From Solobacterium moorei (GTDB taxonomy: Bacteria; Bacillota_I; Bacilli_A; Erysipelotrichales; Erysipelotrichaceae), in assembly GCF_036323475.1 (NCBI RefSeq), contig NZ_AP028934.1, positions 1,488,001 to 1,552,000 on the forward strand: a DNA stretch of 64,000 nucleotides, in the 5' to 3' direction. This document shows, piece after piece, positions 8,986 through 17,373 of this stretch. Position 1 is the first letter of the stretch. Every line of letters begins with the position of its first letter. The position numbers and the translations under genes were made by a program. The notes under the pieces were generated by a model that searched no databases, had not been told where the DNA came from, and saw only the letters and a program-made list of their open reading frames with translations.

Positions 8986-11157
8986 CTACCCACCAAAGTG
9001 GATCGATATAGCTGTTCCCTTTTCAATGTATGAACCTGGCGGTATATCTTGTGAAGTTACAACAGATGTTTCATCACCTGTGATGGTAACATCCAATCCT
9101 GTTGCTTGCCAGAATCCAGCCACATCTTGTCTACTCCATCCGAGCATATTCGGAATGTAAATCGTATTGGCATTGGTAACTAAGAATACCTTTTGTCCAG
9201 TCGTTACTGAATGACCAGCTTGTGGATATTGACGAATAACAGTATTTCCATCACCTAAGTTATACAGTTCTGTTCCATACGAAGAAAGAGTATTTTGTAC
9301 ATAACTTAAACTATGGTTGATGAGGGATGGCATCTCATATACAGAAACAGTTTCTGCTGTATTTTCTGGTGTCTCAGCTACCTGCTGTGCAAAGCCATAT
9401 TGCATCGTAATACGACGTAGTAAGTTTACCTGTGGTTGTTGGTTAACTGGAGCACTTGAATCAATTTGGAATGCATAGTAAACCAGAATCTGTGGGTTAT
9501 CTGCAGGTAAGGCACCCATAAAGGAATAGATATACTTACCAGATTGATAACTACCATCAACCGCTAATTCAGTCGTACCTGTCTTACCCATGACTTTACA
9601 TTCTGGGATACGATAGCCACGACCTGTACCCTTATCATCATTTACAACACGATAGAGAATACTCTGCAACTGTTTTGCGGTATCACTTGTAATTGGATGG
9701 CCTACTACAGTCTTATTTGCTTTATAGATATATTTCGAATTATCATATCCATCACGAATAGAATCCACGAAATATGGTTTTACCATTGTACCATCAGAGA
9801 ATACAGCACTATACGCCTGCATCAACTGTAACATTGTAACCGTAGAGCCCTGGCCAAAGGATAAGGAAAGCTTATCCGATGGATAGGTAAAGTTTAATGT
9901 TCCAGTTGCTTCTGGTAAACCATCTGTATCCACATCTTTGAAGAAACCAAACTTTCTTAAATACTCTAGGTTAGTATCTGGCGTTATCACTTCATTTTGA
10001 ACGGTACCTGCTACAGAGTTTAGCGAGTAGATAAGACCTGTGTCAAAATCAACAGAACCGTATTGATAATGATATGCATTGTAAACACAGCCTAAGCTAT
10101 TATCTGCCGATGCGCGAATTGGATTGTTCTGGCTATCTGTTCCATAGCAGTAAGAATTACCATTTGTTAATTCGGAGCCACTGTACTTACCTTCATTGAT
10201 AGCTGCAGCCCAAGTAAATGTCTTTAAAGTAGAACCTGGTTCATAAGGAAGCTGTGCACCTGTATTTGTATAATCTGTAATCTCCCGAATATTTGGGTCG
10301 AAGGAATTAGATTGACCCCAAGCTAAGATCTTACCAGTCTTAATCTCCATGACACCACCCCAAACATTATCTGCACCAAATTGGCTTTGTGTCATACTCA
10401 TGGATTGTTCGAGCGTCTGCTGAATGGAGGTATCTAGTGTTAGATAAACGTCATCACCATTTACAGCGCTGACCACTTCATCCTTCATTCCAGGTAAACG
10501 ATAACCATCTTTGTCTGTCTGGTATGTACGTGTACCATTTGTACCAGATAGATAAGAGTTTAGGTAAAGCTCTAATCCCATCTGGCCAGTTGTAATACCA
10601 TGATCATCTTGTTGTGCATAACCAATTAAGTTCGATGCGAATTGCCCATTTGGATAGATACGCTTAATGGAATCAGTAAATTCAATACCCGGTAACTTGT
10701 AAGATTCAATAAGTTCCTTGGTTGCTTGTGATAAACGACGACCACCAATGCCTAACTCTGTTTGATAGATATCTTGAGAAAGGTATCCCATAATTTTGTC
10801 ATAATCAATTCTCAATATCTCTGATAGAACCTTTGCGGTACCCTCTTTATCTTTAACATATGCAATCTGGCCTTCAACGGATTGACGAGCAGAAGATAAA
10901 ACACAAACGATATCGTATGTACGATTATCCTGTGCAATCACCTGACCATTTCTATCATATATAAACCCACGTAAAGCTAATGTAGTGTCTGTAACCGTAT
11001 TGGCAGAATCTGCATAAATACTCAAATCTGTTCCGGAACGTAAATGTACCTTCCCAATGGTTACGAAAAAAACATTAGAAGCAATCAGCATCATTGCTGC
11101 TAATGTCACAATCAATATTCGGCGTACTTCGTTACGGTATTTCTTTCTTTTTGCCAT
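8986..11157 (-). CDS. Class B penicillin-binding protein with C-terminal PASTA domains (PBP2B/FtsI/SpoVD type)
   Basis: The start at 11157 (MAKRKKYRN) lies behind CTGGAGATTAG and is preferred to an upstream in-frame start at 11202 that would run 44 nt into the ftsL-like gene. It encodes 723 residues: a short cytoplasmic stretch, one membrane anchor (about 12-34), a dimerisation domain, and a transpeptidase domain with S309-TLK, SLN at 378-380 and KTG at 525-527. Two PASTA repeats follow from about 600. It should be the septal D,D-transpeptidase working with FtsW. Gene position between the ftsL-like gene and mraY fits the division PBP. Confidence 0.92.
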   Translation of the reverse strand: MAKRKKYRNEVRRILIVTLAAMMLIASNVFFVTIGKVHLRSGTDLSIYADSANTVTDTTLALRGFIYDRNGQVIAQDNRTYDIVCVLSSARQSVEGQIAYVKDKEGTAKVLSEILRIDYDKIMGYLSQDIYQTELGIGGRRLSQATKELIESYKLPGIEFTDSIKRIYPNGQFASNLIGYAQQDDHGITTGQMGLELYLNSYLSGTNGTRTYQTDKDGYRLPGMKDEVVSAVNGDDVYLTLDTSIQQTLEQSMSMTQSQFGADNVWGGVMEIKTGKILAWGQSNSFDPNIREITDYTNTGAQLPYEPGSTLKTFTWAAAINEGKYSGSELTNGNSYCYGTDSQNNPIRASADNSLGCVYNAYHYQYGSVDFDTGLIYSLNSVAGTVQNEVITPDTNLEYLRKFGFFKDVDTDGLPEATGTLNFTYPSDKLSLSFGQGSTVTMLQLMQAYSAVFSDGTMVKPYFVDSIRDGYDNSKYIYKANKTVVGHPITSDTAKQLQSILYRVVNDDKGTGRGYRIPECKVMGKTGTTELAVDGSYQSGKYIYSFMGALPADNPQILVYYAFQIDSSAPVNQQPQVNLLRRITMQYGFAQQVAETPENTAETVSVYEMPSLINHSLSYVQNTLSSYGTELYNLGDGNTVIRQYPQAGHSVTTGQKVFLVTNANTIYIPNMLGWSRQDVAGFWQATGLDVTITGDETSVVTSQDIPPGSYIEKGTAISIHFGG

Positions 11158-11158
11158 T

Positions 11159-11485
11159 CTAATCTCCAGTTGTCTTGCTAGATCCACCTGTGATAGTGAC
11201 AATATTCTCCTGTTTCTTACTTAGACCGTTGCTTGCCGCAATTTCATCAACGCGGTTATTTGATCCTAAGTTCAAGATTTCTACCTTTAGTGCATCATTC
11301 TGCGTACCTAATGTTACGATATCAGCTTCCATTTGTTGTGTCTGAGCACTTAAGGCATTGTTATAAGTTCTTAAGAATATGGAACTAGCCAAGTAAAGTG
11401 TAGCAGAAATCATGAACATCCATATAGAAAAATTTAAAAAAGCTGTATTTTTTTTCCGTTTTTTTCTTTTAACAATCTTGGCCAT
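11159..11485 (-). CDS. ftsL: FtsL-like septum protein
   Basis: A 108-residue small bitopic protein with a very basic start (KIVKRKKRKKN), one membrane span (about 17-36) and a predicted coiled coil (about 45-80). That is the FtsL architecture, although sequence conservation in this family is poor. Its position between rsmH and the PBP gene is the main support. FtsL bridges FtsB/DivIC and the division PBP at the septum. The stop is one base from the next start region. Confidence 0.75.
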   Translation of the reverse strand: MAKIVKRKKRKKNTAFLNFSIWMFMISATLYLASSIFLRTYNNALSAQTQQMEADIVTLGTQNDALKVEILNLGSNNRVDEIAASNGLSKKQENIVTITGGSSKTTGD

Positions 11486-11489
11486 ATCC

Positions 11490-12425
11490 TTATTCTCCTT
11501 TTTTCTCTATTACACGTAGCTTTGCACTGTGAGAGCGATGATTCTCGTCTAACTCCTCATCAGTAGCTGTGATTGGTTTTTTTGTGATTAAGTTATAATC
11601 GGCTTGTTTGATATCTGATGCCTTAACCGGAATACGCGGGTCAATGTAAGGTGCTGATGAATATTCTTTGAATACATTTTTGACCATCCGATCTTCCAAA
11701 GAATGGAATGTGATAATTGCACATCTACCATTTGGCTTTAATATGCTCAGCGCTTCTTCCAATCCTTTTTGTAGTGCTCCAAGCTCATCGTTTACTTCAA
11801 TACGTAATGCTTGGAATGTTTGTTTTGCAGGATGTCCTTTTTGACGTAACACCTTGTCAGGTAATGCTGACTTGATTACATCCACCAATTGAAATGTCGT
11901 CTCAATTGGTTGGATTGCTCGTTGCTTTTCAATTGCTCTTGCAATTGACTTTGTAAATTTTTCTTCTCCATACTCGCGTAAGATACGGCAGAGTTCTTCG
12001 AAGGAATATGTATTCACAATTTGATATGCATCTAATTCTTGCTCTTGATTCATACGCATATCTAAACGTGCATCATATCGATAACTAAATCCTCTCGTTG
12101 GATCATCAAACTGCGGAGAACTAACTCCTAAGTCCATCATGATTCCATTCACTTCATAAATCCCTCTTTTTGCAAGTTCTTCCTTCATAGATCGAAAGTC
12201 ATTGTGAATCATCGTGATATAAGACAACACATCTTTCAAGTTCTCTGTAGATTCCGCAATCGCTTGACTATCTTTATCAAATGCGTATAGATGACCACTC
12301 TTTAATTTGGAAATGAGATAACCAGAATGTCCACCGCGTCCCAATGTTCCGTCCACATAGATGCCGTCTTCTTTTACATTGAGTGAATCTACTGTTTCTT
12401 TTAATAAGACTGATGTGTGCCTCAT
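11490..12425 (-). CDS. rsmH: 16S rRNA (cytosine-1402 N4)-methyltransferase RsmH (MraW)
   Basis: A 311-residue SAM-dependent methyltransferase. It has MRHTSVLLKETVDSL at the start, the SAM loop DGTLGRGGHSGYLI (about 25-38), MMDLGVSSPQFDDPTRGFSYR (about 98-118) and CAIITFHSLEDRMVKNVF in the C-terminal part. It methylates N4 of C1402 in the ribosomal P site. It overlaps the mraZ stop by 4 nt, giving tight translational coupling. Confidence 0.96.
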   Translation of the reverse strand: MRHTSVLLKETVDSLNVKEDGIYVDGTLGRGGHSGYLISKLKSGHLYAFDKDSQAIAESTENLKDVLSYITMIHNDFRSMKEELAKRGIYEVNGIMMDLGVSSPQFDDPTRGFSYRYDARLDMRMNQEQELDAYQIVNTYSFEELCRILREYGEEKFTKSIARAIEKQRAIQPIETTFQLVDVIKSALPDKVLRQKGHPAKQTFQALRIEVNDELGALQKGLEEALSILKPNGRCAIITFHSLEDRMVKNVFKEYSSAPYIDPRIPVKASDIKQADYNLITKKPITATDEELDENHRSHSAKLRVIEKKGE

Positions 12426-12862
12426 GCTTGTAATAACTCCGTTAAGTCTTCTGCAAAGTCTTCTAATTCACCCATAGATTCTTCGTTGTATTGTTCAAAT
12501 ACTTTCTCTGGCCAAATTTCAAAGTGATCAGAAGCGCCTACGATGACACAGGCCTTTTCAAATCCTCTATCAGAGATTTGAAATTGAGGTAATAAGATTC
12601 TGCCTTGATTATCCACACCACATTCATCCGACTTTCCTAAAATACTACGTACGAAAGCACGGGCTTTTTTATTTGTGATTGGTAACTTATTTAGCTTTGA
12701 CACCAACTCGTTCCATTCATTTTCCGCAAATGCAGCTAAGCATCCATCCATCCACTCAGTTACGTAAATCTTTGTTGTTAACTGGTCTCTGTATTTCGAC
12801 GGAATAATCAGTCTGTTTTTCGAATCTAGATTGTGTCTGTATTCACCTGTGAACATCATCAT
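12422..12862 (-). CDS. mraZ: Transcriptional regulator MraZ
   Basis: Starting at 12862, 9 nt after GGAGGG, the product has 146 residues and begins MMMFTGEYRHNLDSKNRL. It contains two SpoVT/AbrB-like halves, each with the D-x-K-x-R-hydrophobic pattern (DSKNRLIIP near 12; DNQGRILLP near 85). MraZ is a DNA-binding repressor of its own operon in several bacteria. An upstream in-frame ATG at 12889 would place the start inside the operator. The gene heads the division cluster. Confidence 0.93.
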   Translation of the reverse strand: MMMFTGEYRHNLDSKNRLIIPSKYRDQLTTKIYVTEWMDGCLAAFAENEWNELVSKLNKLPITNKKARAFVRSILGKSDECGVDNQGRILLPQFQISDRGFEKACVIVGASDHFEIWPEKVFEQYNEESMGELEDFAEDLTELLQA

Positions 12863-12875
12863 CTGAATATTCCCT

Positions 12876-12925
12876 CCACTTTGCTCCATTTCATACCACT
12901 ATTCTACCACTTTGTTATTATTATA
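12876..12925 (-). promoter_or_regulatory. mraZ promoter and candidate MraZ box array
   Basis: On the minus strand a TATAAT box (12920-12925) is followed by four direct repeats of the form (A)A(A/T)RTGG. Their TGG cores lie at about 12907, 12896, 12886 and 12876, so the spacing is 11, 10 and 10 bp, one helical turn. Repeats of this kind upstream of mraZ bind MraZ in studied species. The -35 region is only T-rich. Confidence 0.65.
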
Positions 12926-12940
12926 CAAGATAAAAAATAT

Positions 12941-13010
12941 AAAAAAAGAAGAAAAATCTCGCTTTCCATCGGCATTTTTTACATTTTTGCCATAACGTGA
13001 TTTTTCTTCT
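12941..13010 (-). terminator. Long-stem terminator downstream of the GNAT gene
   Basis: A perfect 12-bp inverted repeat (AGAAGAAAAATC / GATTTTTCTTCT) encloses about 40 nt that contains a smaller GGCA/TGCC hairpin. On the minus strand the outer stem is followed by a T-rich tract. It probably ends the priA-GNAT transcript before the mraZ promoter. Confidence 0.55.
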
Positions 13011-13035
13011 AATTTCTATCTATTTTCCAAGCGAT

Positions 13036-13596
13036 TTATCGAGAAAAATACTCTTCTCGAAGAATCCCCATGGTCAAAACATCATAAAACTGACCATGGT
13101 GGTAGGAAGCAGCTCTTCTTCTACCCTCTAATACAAAGCCAACCTTCTCATACATCTTGATTGCATTTTCATTATATGAGAATACATTTAACTCTACTTT
13201 ATGAGCATTCAATTCTTCAAAACAGATACGAATTGCTTTACGCATCGCTTCTGTACCATAGCCCTTACCTTGATGCTCTGGTCCTACTAGGATACCAATT
13301 GTCGCAATCATCTCAGGCATCGATAGATTGAAAGCTGTAATATGCCCTACTACTTCACCCTGTTTATTTTCTATCGTTAAACCAAAGCCAGTTCTCGCTT
13401 GGTTTGATGACCAACTATGAAATAGCGAAGAATTCTCTTCGGTAAATGTAGGAACAATTCTTGAACGATTCCCTAGTAGCATTGTCTCTTCGTTCCACCA
13501 CTTTGCTAAAATTGCTTCATCTTCAGCCGTCGTACCTCTGAGTGTAATTTTTTCACCACATAATAGTTCTTTACGATATTGTAATAAATCTTTCAT
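13036..13596 (-). CDS. GNAT family N-acetyltransferase, RimJ/RimL-like
   Basis: A 186-residue acetyltransferase with a complete GNAT fold. It has the N-terminal ITLRGTTAEDEAIL, acetyl-CoA motif A IGILVGPEHQGKGYGTEAMRKAI (Q-x-x-G-x-G/A type, about 108-130) and motif B LNVFSYNENAIKMYEKVGFVLEGRRR near 150. This subgroup acetylates ribosomal-protein N-termini, spermidine-like amines or antibiotics. The substrate is not readable. It lies 9 bp downstream of priA and is followed by a terminator. Confidence 0.85.
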   Translation of the reverse strand: MKDLLQYRKELLCGEKITLRGTTAEDEAILAKWWNEETMLLGNRSRIVPTFTEENSSLFHSWSSNQARTGFGLTIENKQGEVVGHITAFNLSMPEMIATIGILVGPEHQGKGYGTEAMRKAIRICFEELNAHKVELNVFSYNENAIKMYEKVGFVLEGRRRAASYHHGQFYDVLTMGILREEYFSR

Positions 13597-13605
13597 ATAA
13601 CTCCT

Positions 13606-15771
13606 TTAATCTAAATACATCGGATTGATATCAATCCGTAACCCTGTTACATCTATCTTTGTCGTAGATAAAAACCTTGCAACAGAGTGTCTCATCGAAT
13701 CTAAATCCTTCCCCTTTAACAAAATTCGATAGCGATATAAATCTTGTATCTTTAACAACGAAATAATACCAATCGTTTTAAAGTTACCCACGATTTCATC
13801 CTTGATTGCCATTGCTTGATTCATCACCACATCATCCTTGCGGCCTTGGATCGTTAAGGCAATCAAGTAAGTATATGGTGGATATTGTCCTGCATGGCGA
13901 AACTTCATCTCGTTGCGGAAAAATGCTTCGTAGTCTTGCCTTGCAGCACACTGCACCGCATAGTGGCTTGGATCAAATACTTGATATACAACTTCACCCA
14001 CTGTATCAGCTCTGCCACTTCTTCCACCTGCCTGCATCAATAAATCAAAGGTCATCTCACAACTACGGAAGTCCGTACGTTGTAAACCCTCATCCCCATT
14101 GATGACACCAACCAGTGTAACGTGTGGATAATCTAATCCCTTGGCTATCATCTGTGTACCCAATAAGATATCTGCTTCATGATTACCGAAAGCTTGTAAT
14201 ATCTTTTGATGCGCATTCTTTCTACCTGTTGTATCCGCATCCATACGCAATACCTTCGCATTAGGAAATAATGCATGTACTTCCGCTTCTAGTTTCTCTG
14301 TGCCAAAACCCATTGTGGTAAAACCCGTACGGTTATGACAATGTGGGCATTCCTTTGGCACGGTGATCTCTGTACCGCAAGTATGACATTTTAAGCGATT
14401 CACATCACGATGATAACTCATCGCAATATCACAATGTGGACATTTCACAACCTCTTGGCAAGACTTGCAGCGAAGCTGAGTGACATAACCACGGCGATTT
14501 AACAATAGAATACTCTGCTCATTTTTTTCTAATCGCTCTTGTATCTTCATGCGTAATTCGTCTGTAATAATATAGTTACCATTCTTCTTAATGCTATCCT
14601 TGATTGATACAAGTTGAATATTTGGTCGGCTTTGATTGATACGTTCATTCATCTTTACCAAGTGATATACATTTTTTAGAGCACGTGCATAACTTTCAAG
14701 TGCTGGTGTTGCTGAGCCAAGTATCACTTTACAGTGATGATAATGGCCTCTCCAGATAGCCACATCACGACAATGATATGTTGGCTGGTTTTCTTGTTTA
14801 TAAGAATTATCATGTTCTTCATCCATGACAATCAAACCTAAATTCTGAAAGGGCAAAAATACCGCACTTCTTGTGCCAACGACAATAGATGCTTTACCAG
14901 TCTTTACCTTGCGGTACTGCTCATACTTCTCTTGGTCGCTTAGTCCACTATGATAGATTGCTAATGCATGTCCAAAGCGAGAAGAAACACGATTAATCAT
15001 TTGTGGGGTCAAACTGATTTCAGGCACTAAAATCAATACCTGTTTATGTTGTAAAAGTGCTTGTGCAGCCAGTTGTAAATATACCTCTGTCTTACCAGAA
15101 CCAGTGATACCATGTAGAAGATACACTTCGTCCTGACTATTGTTAATTTCATCCATTGCAGACTGTTGTAATGGTGTTAACTGTAATGCAGATTCAATAT
15201 TGATATTTACATCATCTGCTGCTTCTCTTTCTTTTTCTTCTAAGAGAATTGCATTTTTCTCAATGAGTGCACGCGCTTGCCCTGGATATATTTTACGTAA
15301 AGCTGTATATGTCAATGGTTGATGCTCACGTGCGTAAAGATAGGCTTCTAATTGCTTAGGTGTTAAACTAACTTCTTCGTTCGTCAGTTTAACCCATTTC
15401 TCTTTCACAATTTTTTTATTATTCGTAGTTGGTTTCAGCTTCGATGGTAACATCGTCTGAAAACAAGATATTGTTGTCGATAAAGTATTTTCTTTAAGCC
15501 ACATCGCTAAGTCATGCAATTCATCTGTAATTAAACTCTCAGAGTCTTTAACATCTTGAATAAAGCGCAATTTAAAACCAAATCGTCTTTCAATCTCTTC
15601 CTTTGTTTCATCCGTATCTTGGATACTTTCTACAAAACCAACAACACTACGATTTAAAAGTGGAATCGTTACACGGCTACCCACTTCAATATCTTCATCG
15701 TCATATAAGTATGTAAAAGTCTGATCCAACCTACGTACAGGATGTTCTAACCAACATTGCACAATCTTCAT
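13606..15771 (-). CDS. priA: Primosomal replication restart helicase PriA
   Basis: A 721-residue superfamily 2 DNA helicase. It has Walker A LLHGITGSGKTEVYL (about 218-232), the DEEH box VMDEEHD and motif III LGSATPALES. Eight zinc-binding cysteines follow as C-x2-C pairs (CKSCQEVVKCPHC then CHTCG and CPHCH, about 435-485), then motif V/VI (GTQMIAKGLDYPHV and QAGGRSGRAD). PriA reloads the replisome at stalled forks. Length and motifs are complete. Confidence 0.95.
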   Translation of the reverse strand: MKIVQCWLEHPVRRLDQTFTYLYDDEDIEVGSRVTIPLLNRSVVGFVESIQDTDETKEEIERRFGFKLRFIQDVKDSESLITDELHDLAMWLKENTLSTTISCFQTMLPSKLKPTTNNKKIVKEKWVKLTNEEVSLTPKQLEAYLYAREHQPLTYTALRKIYPGQARALIEKNAILLEEKEREAADDVNINIESALQLTPLQQSAMDEINNSQDEVYLLHGITGSGKTEVYLQLAAQALLQHKQVLILVPEISLTPQMINRVSSRFGHALAIYHSGLSDQEKYEQYRKVKTGKASIVVGTRSAVFLPFQNLGLIVMDEEHDNSYKQENQPTYHCRDVAIWRGHYHHCKVILGSATPALESYARALKNVYHLVKMNERINQSRPNIQLVSIKDSIKKNGNYIITDELRMKIQERLEKNEQSILLLNRRGYVTQLRCKSCQEVVKCPHCDIAMSYHRDVNRLKCHTCGTEITVPKECPHCHNRTGFTTMGFGTEKLEAEVHALFPNAKVLRMDADTTGRKNAHQKILQAFGNHEADILLGTQMIAKGLDYPHVTLVGVINGDEGLQRTDFRSCEMTFDLLMQAGGRSGRADTVGEVVYQVFDPSHYAVQCAARQDYEAFFRNEMKFRHAGQYPPYTYLIALTIQGRKDDVVMNQAMAIKDEIVGNFKTIGIISLLKIQDLYRYRILLKGKDLDSMRHSVARFLSTTKIDVTGLRIDINPMYLD

Positions 15772-15834
15772 AGTCTCTCCAATTTCTTACTCTATTCTAC
15801 TATAAAATGAAAATTCCACGGTAAAAGTTTAGAT

Positions 15835-15864
15835 AAAAAAACAGCAGTGACTATTCTGCTGTTT
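15835..15864 (-). terminator. Terminator of the ABC importer operon
   Basis: The minus strand reads AAACAGCAG, 8 nt, CTGCTGTTT, then a T run. The stop codon of the last ATPase gene lies in the loop side of this perfect 9-bp hairpin. Confidence 0.85.
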
Positions 15865-16600
15865 CAAGTTTCATGATATGTCGTAATAACTCTTTTGTGT
15901 ATGGATGTTGTGGGTTTTGCATCACATCCTTTGTTCTACCCTCTTCTACAACCCTGCCATCCTTCATAATCATCACACGATCACAGAGATTACTAACTAA
16001 CGGTAAATCGTGGGACACAAAAATTGCTGAGATATGATGCTGATGACATAGATGTGTTAATAGACTGCAAATCCTCTCTTGTGTGATAACATCCAATGCA
16101 CTTGTGATTTCATCACACAACAATACCTTTGGATCACACGCAAGTGCACGTGCAATCGCTGCACGCTGACATTCTCCTCCAGACATCTCATAGGGATACT
16201 TTTTTGCAAAGGAAGTATCCAACCCGACCTCCTGTAATAAGAACCGATTTTCTAAAGCACTAGGATTTAAATGTTTCCGTATCTCATTCAAACTTTGTTC
16301 TATCGTATACTGCTTATCAAAAGAAGCACGTGCATCTTGAAATATCATCTGCAGATTGCGAAAGCGACTACGATCTTTTGTATCAAGCGATTTACCAAAT
16401 AATGTCACTTGCCCTTCATCTGGTTGAATTATCCCCGATAGTAATCGCAAGATTGTACTTTTCCCACTACCACTTTCACCAATGATACCAAGTATCTCCC
16501 CTTCATCAAGATGAAGAGAAACGTGATCAACTGCTAATACTTGCTGCTTCTTATCACGGAACCTTTTAACGATATTCTCTGCTTGTATTAATCGTTCCAT
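15851..16600 (-). CDS. Nickel/peptide ABC transporter ATP-binding protein (second ATPase, NikE/DppF type)
   Basis: A 249-residue ABC ATPase with Walker A GESGSGKSTIL (about 40-50), signature MSGGECQRAAIARAL (about 140) and Walker B LLCDEITSALD (about 160). The oligopeptide/nickel C-terminal motif is AIFVSHDL then NPQHPYTKELL. It energises import through the two permeases upstream. It overlaps the preceding ATPase gene by 13 nt and is the last gene of the five-gene operon, ending inside a terminator. Confidence 0.9.
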   Translation of the reverse strand: MERLIQAENIVKRFRDKKQQVLAVDHVSLHLDEGEILGIIGESGSGKSTILRLLSGIIQPDEGQVTLFGKSLDTKDRSRFRNLQMIFQDARASFDKQYTIEQSLNEIRKHLNPSALENRFLLQEVGLDTSFAKKYPYEMSGGECQRAAIARALACDPKVLLCDEITSALDVITQERICSLLTHLCHQHHISAIFVSHDLPLVSNLCDRVMIMKDGRVVEEGRTKDVMQNPQHPYTKELLRHIMKLETAE

Positions 16601-17373
16601 AAATCCTCCGTCTTCGGTAAAGCAGCTAATAATTGTTTTGTATATGCATGCATAGGATTTTCAATTAAAGTCTTTGTTTCTTGTACTTCTACAATATCAC
16701 CTTGGTACATTACCGCAATACGATCACATAGCTGCACAGCTAGCGCAATGTTATGCGTAATCACTACCATCGTCATACCATTTTCTTCTTTCAATCGCTT
16801 TAACTGTCGAATCATTTCATATGCACTTTTTACATCCAATGCACTCGTTGGCTCATCACATAAAAGTAAATTTGGATCATTCATTAGTGCAAGCGATACA
16901 GCTACACGCTGTGCCATACCAATTGATAACGCAAATGGATAACCATTGAAAATACGTTCAGGATTTTTTAATTCGAACTGTTGAAATAACTCATATGCTT
17001 TTTGACGAGTCTCTTCTTTGCTTAGTCTTCCCCTTGTTGTCTCGTAAAACTGAGAAGATATCTTTCTTGTAGGAACAAGTGTAAAGTTACTGTTCTGAAA
17101 AATCGTCGCCATTTCACCTTGAAATAACCGTCGATATTCTCTCTGATTGATATCCAAAAGATTTTGATTAGAGTACAAGATTTCCCCTGCATCAATTTTA
17201 AGAGCTGGTTCTAATTGAAGAATACAATTTAATAAGCTTGTCTTTCCACTACCACTTTGTCCAACAATACCAATCACTTCTGTTGGGTACACAGAAAGTG
17301 AAACATCATGTAACACTTCTGTATTGCTATATCCAGCAGTAATATTTTTTAGTTCTAAAATTGGTTGTCTCAT
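16588..17373 (-). CDS. Nickel/peptide ABC transporter ATP-binding protein (first ATPase, NikD/DppD type)
   Basis: A 261-residue ABC ATPase. Walker A is VGQSGSGKTSLL (about 37-48) and Walker B is LLLCDEPTSALD (about 165). The signature reads LSIGMAQRVAVSLAL, with Ile in place of the second position of the usual LSGGM, a tolerated variant in this subfamily. The C-terminal NPMHAYTKQLL is typical of the Opp/Dpp/Nik group. It overlaps the solute-binding-protein gene by 4 nt. Confidence 0.9.
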   Translation of the reverse strand: MRQPILELKNITAGYSNTEVLHDVSLSVYPTEVIGIVGQSGSGKTSLLNCILQLEPALKIDAGEILYSNQNLLDINQREYRRLFQGEMATIFQNSNFTLVPTRKISSQFYETTRGRLSKEETRQKAYELFQQFELKNPERIFNGYPFALSIGMAQRVAVSLALMNDPNLLLCDEPTSALDVKSAYEMIRQLKRLKEENGMTMVVITHNIALAVQLCDRIAVMYQGDIVEVQETKTLIENPMHAYTKQLLAALPKTEDLWND

